NCBI GenBank assembly: GCA_963774345.1
Contig: CAVZFB010000027.1
Location: 124,001 to 188,000, forward strand
DNA from: AP-15 sp963774345
GTDB lineage: Bacteria; Pseudomonadota; Alphaproteobacteria; ATCC43930; CGMCC-115725
Length of the DNA: 64,000 nt
Direction: 5' to 3'
Notes under the pieces: generated by a model
What the model saw: the letters and a program-made list of their open reading frames with translations, nothing else
Database searches by the model: none
What the model was told of the DNA's origin: nothing
Program-made: the position numbers and the translations under genes
Shown here: piece after piece, positions 26,641 through 35,520 of the stretch
Numbering within the stretch: the stretch's first letter is position 1
Layout of the letters: every line of letters starts with the position of its first letter

Positions 26641-28695
26641 TCAGTGGCGCGGTGAGAGGGCGATGTCGATCCAACCCAGTGGGGTGACCGTAGCGCGCTC
26701 GCCGGGACGTAACAGCACCGTGGTCATCGCGGATTCGATGATCGCGGGGCCTTCGACAACTTGCCCCGGTGCTAAGGCGTCGAAATCCCAGACCGCCGCC
26801 ACGATCCAGTCGTCGAGCCAGATTCGCCGCTGGCAGAGAGGCCTCGCCAGTGCCGCCTCGGGCAAACAGGGCTCCTGCGGCAATGCCGAAAGGATGCCGG
26901 CGACGGCGACGCGAGCATTGACGAGGACCGTCTCCTGCTCGGGTGAGGAATAGGTGTAAAGCTCTTCGTGGCGGCGGTGAAACCGCTCGACGATCTGTGC
27001 CAGCGGATCGGGGATGGTCCAGTCGACATCGTCGAGCGGCACGGCGATCTCGAACACCTGCTCGCCGTAGCGCATATCGACCGAGCGCGTGGCTCGCGCA
27101 GGCCCGTCGAATGAAGCGCGCAGCCGTGTCAGCCCCTCGGCCTCCATCTCGTCGAAGAGCCGTTTGATCGCAGCCCCGTCAAGCGCACGGGTATCGCCGA
27201 TATGGGTGCGCGCGACTTCGAAGCGCAGATCGGTGGTGAGCATGCCCCAAGCCGACAGCACTGCCGCAACCCTCGGCACAATGACCCGCGTCAGGTCGAG
27301 CTGGCGGGCGATATCGGTCGCGTGCAGCCCCGAGGCCCCGCCAAAGGCGAGCAGGGCGAATTGCCTGGGGTCGACGCCACGGCGCACCGAGACCAGCCGA
27401 ACCCCCTCGGCCATATTCGTGTTGACGACGCGATGGATCCCCTGTGCCGCGGCGAGCCGGCCGGTGCCGAGCGCTGCGGCGATACGCTCCACCGCGGCCT
27501 CAGCCGTAGCGCTATCGAGCCGTCGCCGACCGCCCAGAAAGCTCGCCTCGTCGAGAAAGCCCAGCACCAGATTGGCGTCGGTGACCGTCGCCTCGGCGCC
27601 GCCGTTGCCATAACAGGCCGGTCCTGGAACCGCGCCGGCGCTGTGCGGGCCGACATGCAGGATGCCGCCGTTATCGACCCGGGCGATTGAGCCGCCGCCG
27701 GCGCCGATGCTGGCGATGTCGAGGCTGTTCAGCGCGATCGCTTGGCCGGCGACACGGCGGCCGGTCGACAGGATCGGACGCCCCGCGACAATCAAGGAGA
27801 TGTCGGTGCTGGTCCCTCCCATGTCGAATGGGATCAGATCGGCGGCGCCGACCAGCCGCGCCGCATAGACGCTGCCGGCGACACCGCCCGCCGGCCCGGA
27901 AAGTACCGCGCCCGCGGCCAGCCGGCCCGCTTCGTCGATCGGTGCGACACCGCCATGCGACTGAATAATTAAAGTCGGGCCGCGATACCCGGCCTCGGCG
28001 AGGCGCCGCTCGAGCCGCTCCAGATACCGCGATAGAACTGGCCCGACATAGGCGTTGACCACGGTCGTCGAGACTCGCTCGAATTCCTTGATCTGTGGCA
28101 ATACCTCGGCGGACAGCGACACATAAACGCCCGGCAGCTCGCGTTCGACGGTCTGGCGGGTGGCGCGCTCATGGCTCGGATCGCGCCAAGCGTGCAGATA
28201 GCACACGGCCACCGCCTCGATCCGTTCGCGCTTGAGCACGGCGATGGCCTGGTCGAGCGAACCCTGATCGAGTGGCGTCTCGACCCTGCCGTCGCCTCGT
28301 AGACGCTCACGCACCCCTAGGCGCAGGCGGCGCGGAACAAGCTGCTCGGGCGGCGGCAGACGCAGATTGTAGCGATCGTCCTTGAGCCCCTCGCGCATCT
28401 CGATCACATCGCGATGGCCCTCGGTCGTCAGCAGACCGACGCGCGCGCCATTGCGCTGCAACAGAGCGTTGGTCGCAACCGTGGTGCCGTGGATGATGCG
28501 TTCGGTCTCGGCCAGCAGCGCTGCGCGCCCGCGACCGAGGCGTTGCGCCAGCAGCTCCAGCCCGTCGAGCACGCCGATCGAGGGATCGTCGGGAGTCGAG
28601 GGAACCTTCTCTAGGGTCGCCCTGCCGAGATCGTCGACTGCGACGAGGTCGGTAAAGGTTCCACCGACATCGATCCCGATGCGGTATATCGCCAC
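26641..28695 (-). CDS. hyuA: Hydantoinase/oxoprolinase family protein, HyuA type
   Basis: A 684-residue ATP-dependent hydantoinase A subunit. IGIDVGGTFTDLVAVD at the N-terminus is the phosphate-binding loop of the ASKHA fold; RIIHGTTVATNALLQR, SGPAGGVAGSVYAA, FDMGGTSTDISLI and FGGASGLHATDIA follow in order. Usually paired with HyuB, which is not adjacent here: the next gene downstream is a GST. Substrate may be hydantoin, 5-oxoproline or acetone-like compounds; not assignable. Translation starts at a GTG behind AAGGGCGAG. Confidence 0.92.
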   Translation of the reverse strand: MAIYRIGIDVGGTFTDLVAVDDLGRATLEKVPSTPDDPSIGVLDGLELLAQRLGRGRAALLAETERIIHGTTVATNALLQRNGARVGLLTTEGHRDVIEMREGLKDDRYNLRLPPPEQLVPRRLRLGVRERLRGDGRVETPLDQGSLDQAIAVLKRERIEAVAVCYLHAWRDPSHERATRQTVERELPGVYVSLSAEVLPQIKEFERVSTTVVNAYVGPVLSRYLERLERRLAEAGYRGPTLIIQSHGGVAPIDEAGRLAAGAVLSGPAGGVAGSVYAARLVGAADLIPFDMGGTSTDISLIVAGRPILSTGRRVAGQAIALNSLDIASIGAGGGSIARVDNGGILHVGPHSAGAVPGPACYGNGGAEATVTDANLVLGFLDEASFLGGRRRLDSATAEAAVERIAAALGTGRLAAAQGIHRVVNTNMAEGVRLVSVRRGVDPRQFALLAFGGASGLHATDIARQLDLTRVIVPRVAAVLSAWGMLTTDLRFEVARTHIGDTRALDGAAIKRLFDEMEAEGLTRLRASFDGPARATRSVDMRYGEQVFEIAVPLDDVDWTIPDPLAQIVERFHRRHEELYTYSSPEQETVLVNARVAVAGILSALPQEPCLPEAALARPLCQRRIWLDDWIVAAVWDFDALAPGQVVEGPAIIESAMTTVLLRPGERATVTPLGWIDIALSPRH

Positions 28696-28725
28696 CTCGC
28701 CCTTCCGCTTCTCAAAGTTCGATGT

Positions 28726-29466
28726 TCAGCGGGTGCGCGGCGCGATCGTCTGTGGAGCTTCTTGGGTAGCCTCGATGGCGGTTCCGGAAACGGGCTCGAC
28801 CCAGACCAGGTGATCCGAGATCCCCTTGACCCCCGGTATGTTCTCGGCGGCGACGCGGAGCGCCTCGCGTTCGTGCTCGTCGAAGACGACCCCGCTCAGC
28901 TCGACGACGCCGTCGGCGACCGCGATCGTCAACCCGTCCCGCGGCGCCCACTCGACCTTTTCCAATTCGGCCAGAATTCGCGCGCGGATGTCCTCGTCGC
29001 TCGCCGCTGGGACTACCTGCACGTCGAGCGCTTTTCCGAGCGCAGCCAGCAGATCGGCGCGGCTGACGATGCCGGCGAGCTTACCGTCGTCGATTACCGG
29101 CAGACGTTTGACGTGGTGATGCTCCATCAAGGCGACGATATCCCCGAGCGGCGTGCCGACGCCGATGGTCACGACCTCGCGGGTCATCAACTCGCCGACG
29201 ACGCGTCCATGGGTTTTGACGTATTCGCTCGCCATTCGGCCGGGCCCCAGCACGAATTCGAGCCACCGCCAGTGATGCTTTTCGGTAGCGATCTCACTGC
29301 GGTGCAACAGATCGCCTTCGGTCAGGATTCCGATCAGTTTGCCGCCGGCATCCACCACCGGCAGGCCGCTCACCTTGTTGTCGAGCATCAGCCGGACGGC
29401 GTCGCGGATCGGCGCGTCGCGCCCGATCGACACGATGTTGCGGGTCATGACCTCCGAGGCCAGCAT
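28726..29466 (-). CDS. Tandem CBS-domain protein with C-terminal BON domain
   Basis: A 246-residue cytoplasmic protein. First CBS domain at the N-terminus (VMTRNIVSIGRDAPIRDAVR and LIGILTEGDLLHR), second CBS at about 85-145 (LMTREVVTIGVGTPLGDI and LAGIVSRADLLAAL), then a BON domain (DGLTIAVADGVVELSGVV, then VAAENIPGVKGI). CBS pairs bind adenosyl nucleotides and BON domains bind membranes or ligands, so a stress or energy sensor is likely. The ATG at 29466 has AGGAG upstream. It follows pgk on the same strand by 49 bases. Confidence 0.92.
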   Translation of the reverse strand: MLASEVMTRNIVSIGRDAPIRDAVRLMLDNKVSGLPVVDAGGKLIGILTEGDLLHRSEIATEKHHWRWLEFVLGPGRMASEYVKTHGRVVGELMTREVVTIGVGTPLGDIVALMEHHHVKRLPVIDDGKLAGIVSRADLLAALGKALDVQVVPAASDEDIRARILAELEKVEWAPRDGLTIAVADGVVELSGVVFDEHEREALRVAAENIPGVKGISDHLVWVEPVSGTAIEATQEAPQTIAPRTR

Positions 29467-29515
29467 ATGGCGTCTCCTGTGGTTCCGCGGAATGTGCCGG
29501 GCGGCCGGAGCAGCG

Positions 29516-30727
29516 TCAATCTTGGCGAGCAGCGGCGACCAATGCTGCAACGCCTGGCAATTCCCGCCCCTCCAGCCATTCGAGGAAGGCGCCGCCTGCG
29601 GTCGAGACATAGGACAGCTGATCGGTCACCCCCGCGGCGGCAAGAGCAGCTACCGTGTCGCCGCCGCCGGCCACGCTGCGCAGCCGTCCCATTCGGGTGA
29701 GTTCGGCGACCTTCTTCGCCACCGCCAGCGTGCCGCGGTCGAAAGGCGGGGTCTCGAAAGCACCGAGCGGCCCGTTCCAGACGAGGGTTCGACTCTCGTC
29801 GAGTGCGGCGACTACGCGTGCTACCGTCGCCGGGCCGATGTCGAGGATCATCATGTCAGCGGCGACCCCGTCGATCGCGACGGTCTGGCAAGCAGCTCCG
29901 GATACGAGCTCGCGAGCAACGACGGCGTCCTCAGGCAGAATGACGCGGCAGTTGCGTTCGGCGGCGAGAGCGATGATTTGGCGGGCGTTCTCCGCCATGT
30001 CGCGCTCGCACAGCGAGCGGCCGACCGCTGTGCCCTGGGCGTAGAGCAGGGTGTTCGCCATTGCCCCGCCGATCGCCAGCACATCGACCTTGCTGAGCAG
30101 AAAGCGCAGCAGGTCTAGCTTGGTCGAGACCTTGGCGCCGCCGATCAGCGCCAGAACCGGCCGCACCGGGTGTTCGAGTGTTGCCGACAGCGCATCGAGC
30201 TCAGCCTCCATCAGCTTGCCGGCGGCAGCCGGCAGCAAATGCGCGAGCGCTGCGATCGAGGCATGCGCGCGGTGCGCCGCCGAGAAGGCGTCGTCGACAT
30301 AAACCTCGCCGAGTTCGGCAAGGGCCCGGGCAAAATCGGGTGAGTTGGCTTCCTCGCCAGGGTGAAAGCGGAGATTCTCGAGGAGCGCCACCTGTCCTGG
30401 CCTAAGTGCGGCCACGACCTGCGTTGCCGGGTCGCCGATGCAGTCCGCGGCGAACGCGACCTCGCGGCCGCCGAGCGCCTGCCGCAGCGGCGCGATCAAC
30501 GGGCGCAGCGACAGCGCCGGGTCCGGCCGTCCCTTAGGCCGGTCGAAATGCGACATTACGACGACCGCCGCACCTTTGCCGAGCAGTGCCTCGATCGTCG
30601 GCGCGAGGCGCTCGATGCGGGTCGCATCGGTGACCCTGCCGTCCTTGACCGGGACGTTCAGGTCGGCCCGCAACAATACGCGCTTGCCGCGCACATCGAT
30701 GTCGTCGAGGGTCGGGAATTTAGGCAT
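29516..30727 (-). CDS. pgk: Phosphoglycerate kinase
   Basis: Makes ATP from 1,3-bisphosphoglycerate in glycolysis. The 403-residue protein has VLLRADLNVPVKDGRVTD, MSHFDRPKG, LLENLRFHPGEE, DDAFSAAHRAHAS, the hinge and ATP site ALIGGAKVSTKLDLL, VWNGPLGAFE and SVAGGGDTVAAL, all standard. Complete and intact. Its neighbours are stress-type genes rather than gap or fba, so this may be a second, condition-specific copy; that is an inference. Confidence 0.96.
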   Translation of the reverse strand: MPKFPTLDDIDVRGKRVLLRADLNVPVKDGRVTDATRIERLAPTIEALLGKGAAVVVMSHFDRPKGRPDPALSLRPLIAPLRQALGGREVAFAADCIGDPATQVVAALRPGQVALLENLRFHPGEEANSPDFARALAELGEVYVDDAFSAAHRAHASIAALAHLLPAAAGKLMEAELDALSATLEHPVRPVLALIGGAKVSTKLDLLRFLLSKVDVLAIGGAMANTLLYAQGTAVGRSLCERDMAENARQIIALAAERNCRVILPEDAVVARELVSGAACQTVAIDGVAADMMILDIGPATVARVVAALDESRTLVWNGPLGAFETPPFDRGTLAVAKKVAELTRMGRLRSVAGGGDTVAALAAAGVTDQLSYVSTAGGAFLEWLEGRELPGVAALVAAARQD

Positions 30728-30788
30728 GAGCGTCTCCGCCGGGCTGATCTCTACTGCGGATCTTAGTCTTGTCTAGCCGGTCGCGTCT

Positions 30789-31592
30789 TTATCGGCTGAG
30801 CTGCGCCAAGGCGTCGCGCATCGGTTGGCTCGAGACCATGAACAACCCGCTGAACGGCGTGTCGAGATCCAAGATCACAAAAATCACCGAGGCGATCGAC
30901 AGCGCTCCCAGCATGATCGTGACGTAGGACAGCAGATTCCGCGGCGCGCTCAATCCGAAGCTGGCGAACACGATCACAAGCCAAAAGGTGAGCACGCCGT
31001 AGAAGGGGATTGAGATCGAGTTGTGAGACTCCTCGATCACTTTCCAGCGCATGCGCATCAACAGCTCGAACTGGTTGAGAATGGTCAAGGAAAGCTGCCG
31101 GTGCATCGGATCCAGCGGGTGAAGGTCACGCAGGTCGGTTTCGAGTTCTGTCAGCAGTTGCCCCAAATCGGTGTTTTCAATTCCCTCGCCACTTGGGCTG
31201 CGTGGCGGATTTTTGGGGTAATAATCCCCTGGCGGCGCCGGCTCATCGGCCCAAGTAGCCGCGATCTTCGCAGCGGTGTAGCTGCGCAGCAGATTGCGCG
31301 CCGGCATGGTTTCGCTGCCATAGATGCGCAGCGAGCGGTCGAGCTGAATCAGCTGGATGGCGACGCCACGCATATCAGTGTCGACGGCGTCGAACGACGC
31401 CTTGACCGAGCTGGTCAGCAATCCCAGCACCAAGGCGGCAAAGGTCACCAGCATGGTAACCACCAACCGGATTAGATCGTTCGTCTCCGGGCTGCGATGA
31501 CGCTCGGACAGAAACCGCCGCGCGAATACGCCGAGTGCGCTGCCGCCGAGCAGGATCAGCAGCAGGATCGCGGCGCCGGACAGCTCGCTCAT
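30789..31592 (-). CDS. DUF4239 (bestrophin-like) membrane protein
   Basis: A 267-residue inner-membrane protein. Helices at about residues 5-25, 42-62, 195-215 and 220-242, with a hydrophilic middle domain. The motifs RLVVTMLVTFAALVLGLLTS and FWLVIVFASFGLSAPRN are those of the DUF4239/bestrophin-like family, common in rhizobia and relatives. Function unknown; an ion-channel role is only suggested by fold. It is 61 bases upstream of pgk on the same strand and divergent from the stress protein gene at 31712. Confidence 0.88.
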   Translation of the reverse strand: MSELSGAAILLLILLGGSALGVFARRFLSERHRSPETNDLIRLVVTMLVTFAALVLGLLTSSVKASFDAVDTDMRGVAIQLIQLDRSLRIYGSETMPARNLLRSYTAAKIAATWADEPAPPGDYYPKNPPRSPSGEGIENTDLGQLLTELETDLRDLHPLDPMHRQLSLTILNQFELLMRMRWKVIEESHNSISIPFYGVLTFWLVIVFASFGLSAPRNLLSYVTIMLGALSIASVIFVILDLDTPFSGLFMVSSQPMRDALAQLSR

Positions 31593-31711
31593 AACCCCTT
31601 ACCCCCTTCGCACCGCTGACCCGACGCGGCAGCGCAGGCGATCCCATGTCGCCGGACCGCGGATTTGCGGTAATCTCACTCTGGCGGCTGGGGTGCGCCA
31701 AAGGAGCTCCG

Positions 31712-32578
31712 ATGATCAAGACCATTCTCGTTCCCGCAACCGGAACTGATAAGGATGCTGCGGTATTTGCCGCGGCCCTTGCGGTCGCGCGCCGGTTCGC
31801 TGCCCATCTCGATTTTCTCCATGTTCGCCTCGACGCGGCGGCGGTGGCGATCGGCCTGGCGTCGGACGCCAGCGGTGCGGCAATGACCGGCAGCCTGGTC
31901 GAGAGCCTCGACGAGGGGGCAGACCGTCTCGAGGCGCGGGCGAGACAAATGTTCGAGCAGTTCTGCGCCAGTGAAGGGCTGGCGATGGTTGATACCCCAC
32001 CCGGCCCCTCGGGCCCCTCGGCACAGTGGACGCGGCAAATCGGCACCGAAACCTATTGGGTTTCCGAGCACGGCCGCGCGGCCGATCTGATGGTCATCGG
32101 ACGCTCTGCCGACGGTGACGGCCTTGCTCCGGAGACGGTCGAGGCCGCGTTGCTCGAAACCGGCCGCCCGATACTGATCCCGACCGCTACGCCGATGACC
32201 AGCGTGCCCGAGACCATTGTCATCGCCTGGAAAGCGACGCGCGAGGCCGCCCATGCGGTGACCGCAGCGTTGCCATTTATAGCGTTGGCGAAACAGGTCC
32301 TGATCCTGACCGTCTCGGAAGAAGAGGACTCGCCGAGTGAGGAGGGAAGCCGGCTAATGGCCAGTTTGCGCTGGCGGGGGATAGAAGTCTCGGCCGACCG
32401 ACTACAGCCCGATGGGCGCAGCCCGGCCGATACCATGCTTGCCGCCGCGGCCGAGCACCAGGCCTTGCTGGTGATGGGAGGGTACGGGCACAGCCGGTTG
32501 CGCCAATGGATGTTCGGCGGCTTTACTCGGCACGTGCTGGAAACGGCGGCGGCGGTCCCGGTTCTGATCGCACATTGA
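31712..32578 (+). CDS. Universal stress protein, tandem UspA domains
   Basis: A 288-residue protein of two UspA-like domains. The N-terminal one begins MIKTILVPATGTDKDAAVFA; the second ends with the ATP-binding signature VMGGYGHSRLRQWMFGGFTR (G2xG9xG pattern). The first domain lacks that signature, which is usual in tandem proteins. An AAAGGAG site precedes the ATG at 31712. It lies 24 bases upstream of the lpd gene on the same strand. Role: stress or low-energy survival. Confidence 0.9.
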   Translation: MIKTILVPATGTDKDAAVFAAALAVARRFAAHLDFLHVRLDAAAVAIGLASDASGAAMTGSLVESLDEGADRLEARARQMFEQFCASEGLAMVDTPPGPSGPSAQWTRQIGTETYWVSEHGRAADLMVIGRSADGDGLAPETVEAALLETGRPILIPTATPMTSVPETIVIAWKATREAAHAVTAALPFIALAKQVLILTVSEEEDSPSEEGSRLMASLRWRGIEVSADRLQPDGRSPADTMLAAAAEHQALLVMGGYGHSRLRQWMFGGFTRHVLETAAAVPVLIAH

Positions 32579-32602
32579 GGGTCGTCGGCCAGTCTAACGG
32601 TC

Positions 32603-34000
32603 ATGCCCGATCGCTACGACGTCGTCATCATCGGGGCCGGGCCGGGCGGCTATGTCGCGGCGATCCGGGCAGCGCAGCTTGGGCTGCAGACGGCGTGCGT
32701 CGAGGGCCGCGACAGCCTCGGCGGGACCTGCCTCAACATCGGCTGCATCCCGTCTAAGGCATTGCTGCAATCCTCGGAGAAATTCGCCGAAGCCCGGCAC
32801 GCGCTCGCCGAGCACGGGATCAAAGTCGGCGAAGTCGAGCTCGACCTCGGCGCGATGATGGCGCGCAAGCACCGGGTCGTAACCACCCTGACCCGTGGCG
32901 TCGAGTTCCTGTTCCGCAAGAACAAGGTCGACTGGCTCAAAGGTTTCGGCCGCATCGCCGCGCCTGGGAAAGTTGCCGTCGTCGGCGCCGATGGCGCCGA
33001 GCACGAGGTTGAAGCCGGCTCGATCGTCATCGCCACCGGCTCGGAAAGCGCGCCGCTGCCGGGTGTCTCGATCGACGAGCAACGCATTCTTTCTTCGACC
33101 GCGGCCTTGGCGCTCGACCACGTGCCAAACCGGCTCGTCGTCATTGGGGGCGGCTATATCGGCCTCGAATTGGGCTCTGTGTGGCAGCGGCTTGGGGCCA
33201 AAGTGACGGTGGTCGAGCTGCTCGACCGGATCGTCGCGAACATGGACCAGGAGCTCGCCACCGCGTTGCAGCGGGTGCTGACCCGTCAAGGGATCCAATT
33301 CAAGCTCGGCGCTAAGGTGGCCGAAGTCCGCGAAGCGGGCGACGGCGTGACCATCGAGCTCGAGGGCGCCGAACGCGAGAGCCTTTCCGCTGACGCGGTG
33401 CTGGTGGCGGTTGGCCGACACCCTTACACCAAGGGGTTGGAGCTCGAAACTATCGGGGTCGCGCGCGACGCCCTAGGCCGGGTTCTGGTTGATGATGGCT
33501 TTGCCACCAGCGTGCCCGGGATCTACGCGATCGGTGACGTAGTCCGCGGGCCGATGTTGGCGCACAAGGCCATGGAGGAGGGCGCAGCGCTGGCCGAGCG
33601 GCTTGCCGGGCAGAAACCGTCGATCGATTACAATGCGATCCCGGCGGTGGTCTACACTTGGCCCGAAGTCGCTTCGGTCGGCAGCACCGAGGAGGAACTG
33701 AGGACGGCGGGGACCCGTTACCGCGTTGGCAAATACCCATTCAGCGCTACGCCGCGCGCCCGTACCAACGGGGATACCGAGGGGTTCGTTAAGCTCCTCG
33801 CCGACAGCACGACCGACCGGGTTTTGGGGGTGCACATCATCGGTCCCGACGCCGGCACGTTGATCGCAGAGGCAACGTTGGCGATTCAATTCGGCGCCTC
33901 GGCCGAGGACATCGCCCGCACCTGCCACGCCCACCCGACCTTGAGCGAGGCGGTGAAGGAAGCGGCCCTCGCGGTCGACGGACGCGCCATTCATATCTGA
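32603..34000 (+). CDS. lpdA: Dihydrolipoyl dehydrogenase
   Basis: The E3 flavoenzyme that reoxidises dihydrolipoamide in 2-oxo-acid dehydrogenase complexes. The 465-residue protein has the FAD motif VVIIGAGPGGYVAAIRAAQL, the redox disulfide GGTCLNIGCIPSK, the NAD motif VVIGGGYIGLELGSVW, GIYAIGDVV and the C-terminal catalytic CHAHPTLSEAVKEAAL. Complete. No E1 or E2 genes are nearby, so its complex is encoded elsewhere. Confidence 0.95.
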   Translation: MPDRYDVVIIGAGPGGYVAAIRAAQLGLQTACVEGRDSLGGTCLNIGCIPSKALLQSSEKFAEARHALAEHGIKVGEVELDLGAMMARKHRVVTTLTRGVEFLFRKNKVDWLKGFGRIAAPGKVAVVGADGAEHEVEAGSIVIATGSESAPLPGVSIDEQRILSSTAALALDHVPNRLVVIGGGYIGLELGSVWQRLGAKVTVVELLDRIVANMDQELATALQRVLTRQGIQFKLGAKVAEVREAGDGVTIELEGAERESLSADAVLVAVGRHPYTKGLELETIGVARDALGRVLVDDGFATSVPGIYAIGDVVRGPMLAHKAMEEGAALAERLAGQKPSIDYNAIPAVVYTWPEVASVGSTEEELRTAGTRYRVGKYPFSATPRARTNGDTEGFVKLLADSTTDRVLGVHIIGPDAGTLIAEATLAIQFGASAEDIARTCHAHPTLSEAVKEAALAVDGRAIHI

Positions 34001-34034
34001 CCCGGCGGGATTGGGGCGGCCGCAGCCTCCCCGG

Positions 34035-35240
34035 TCAAACGCGTTGCAACGCTGTTTCGATGTCGTCGAGCAGGTCCGCCTCGGCTTCGAGCCCGGCCGA
34101 GAAGCGCACCAGCGAGTTGCCGATACCGAGATCGGCTCGCGCTTCGGGCTTGAGCCGCGAATGCGTCGTCGTCGCCGGATGGGTGACGAGGCTTTTCGAA
34201 TCGCCGAGATTATTCGAGATGTCGACGAGGCGCAACGCATCGAGAAACCGAAAGCATTCCTCTTTGCCGCCGACAACATCGAAGCATACCAGGGTGCCGC
34301 CCTGCTTCATCTGGCGCTGGGCAAGTTCGTATTGCGGGTGGCTCGGCAGTCCCGGATAGAGAACGCGCGTGATCTTCGGATGGGCTTCGAGCGCGCGGGC
34401 CACAGCGGCGGCGGTGCGACATTGCCGATCGACCCGCAGCTCCAACGTCTCCAGCCCCTTCAGCAGCAGCCAGGCGTTGAATGGGCTCAAAGACGGCCCG
34501 GTATGCCGGTAGAACAGGCCGAGATCGTCCTTGATGAACTTTTCCGAGGCGAGGATCGCGCCGCCGAGAGAACGCCCCTGCCCGTCGATATGCTTGGTTG
34601 CCGAATAGACGGCGACGTCGGCGCCGAGCGCCAGCGGCTTTTGCAACAGCGGCGTGGCAAAGACGTTGTCGACGACAAAGAGTGCGCCGGCGCGGTGGGT
34701 CAGGCGCGCGACCTCGGCGAGATCGACAATCTCCATCGCCGGGTTCGACGGGCTTTCGCAAAAAGCGAGCGCTGCACCGCCGGCCAGCGCCGCTTCCCAG
34801 GCGCCGAGATCGCGGCCGTCGACGAGCACCGTCTCGACGCCCCAGCGCGGCAATAATTCCGAAACGATGTAGTGGCAGGATCCGAACAGGGCCCGGCTCG
34901 ACACGACCTTCTGGCCGGCGCGCAACCGGCACAGTAGCGCGGCGAACACCGCCGCCATGCCGCTGGCGGTGGCGCGACAGGCCTCCGCCCCTTCGAGCAG
35001 GCGCAGGCGCTCCTCGAACATCGCCACAGTCGGGTTGCGGTAGCGCGAATAGACGTAGCGCGACCCCTCTTGGGCAAAGGCGGCTTCGGCCGCGGCGGCA
35101 TCGTCGTAGACAAAGCCCGAGGTCATGAACAGCGCTTCGCAGGTCTCGTCATGCGGGCTGCGGGTGGCACCGCCGCGTACCAGGATCGTGGCCGGCGCGA
35201 CGGTGGCGGCAAGGTCGGGGGGTAGGACGGGTTTGGTCAT
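34035..35240 (-). CDS. metZ: O-succinylhomoserine sulfhydrylase
   Basis: Makes homocysteine from O-succinylhomoserine (or acetyl ester) and sulfide in methionine synthesis. Of 401 residues, the SRYRNPTVAMFEERL and ATASGMAAVFA blocks, FCESPSNP, VVDNVFATPLLQKPL and the PLP lysine Lys216 in YSATKHIDGQGR are all present, with the C-terminal SLVTHPATTTHS. The ATG at 35240 has GGAGAG upstream. A SAM-II riboswitch and an intrinsic terminator lie in the leader, tying expression to S-adenosylmethionine. Confidence 0.94.
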   Translation of the reverse strand: MTKPVLPPDLAATVAPATILVRGGATRSPHDETCEALFMTSGFVYDDAAAAEAAFAQEGSRYVYSRYRNPTVAMFEERLRLLEGAEACRATASGMAAVFAALLCRLRAGQKVVSSRALFGSCHYIVSELLPRWGVETVLVDGRDLGAWEAALAGGAALAFCESPSNPAMEIVDLAEVARLTHRAGALFVVDNVFATPLLQKPLALGADVAVYSATKHIDGQGRSLGGAILASEKFIKDDLGLFYRHTGPSLSPFNAWLLLKGLETLELRVDRQCRTAAAVARALEAHPKITRVLYPGLPSHPQYELAQRQMKQGGTLVCFDVVGGKEECFRFLDALRLVDISNNLGDSKSLVTHPATTTHSRLKPEARADLGIGNSLVRFSAGLEAEADLLDDIETALQRV

Positions 35241-35283
35241 CGGCAAGTCTCTCCATTCCGAGGCCGCACCGATTCCGGGCAAC

Positions 35284-35314
35284 AAAAAGCCCCGGTCCCG
35301 CGCGGGCCAGGGCT
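35284..35314 (-). terminator. Intrinsic terminator in the metZ leader
   Basis: On the minus strand AGCCCTGGCCCGC pairs with GCGGGACCGGGGCT (two mismatches) and is followed by five T. It lies 18 bases after the SAM-II aptamer and about 43 bases before the metZ start, the position expected of a transcription attenuator controlled by the riboswitch. Confidence 0.75.
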
Positions 35315-35332
35315 CCTTTCAGAACTCCCGAC

Positions 35333-35386
35333 CTTTTAGCGCTTTTTTAACGTGGCCGCAAGCCGGTCGGCTCAAATCACCACGAT
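35333..35386 (-). promoter_or_regulatory. SAM-II riboswitch upstream of metZ
   Basis: The minus strand carries the compact SAM-II consensus almost exactly: CGTGGTGATTTGAGCCG, then ACCGGCTTGCGGCCACG, then TTAAAAAAGCGCTAAAA. CGTGG pairs with CCACG as P1, and the GCTAAA end makes the pseudoknot. SAM-II is known from alphaproteobacteria in front of metA, metZ and related genes. High SAM should reduce metZ expression. Confidence 0.93.
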
Positions 35387-35520
35387 CTTCACTTGCTAAC
35401 TCGCCCGAGCGCTTGCGTCAACCCCTTTAGTACCTCTTTTCACTTTGGGCGGATTATAGCTACCATGTCGATCGACGGATCCTAGCTTAGAAGCGAGGGC
35501 GTTTCAGCAACAAAATTTGC

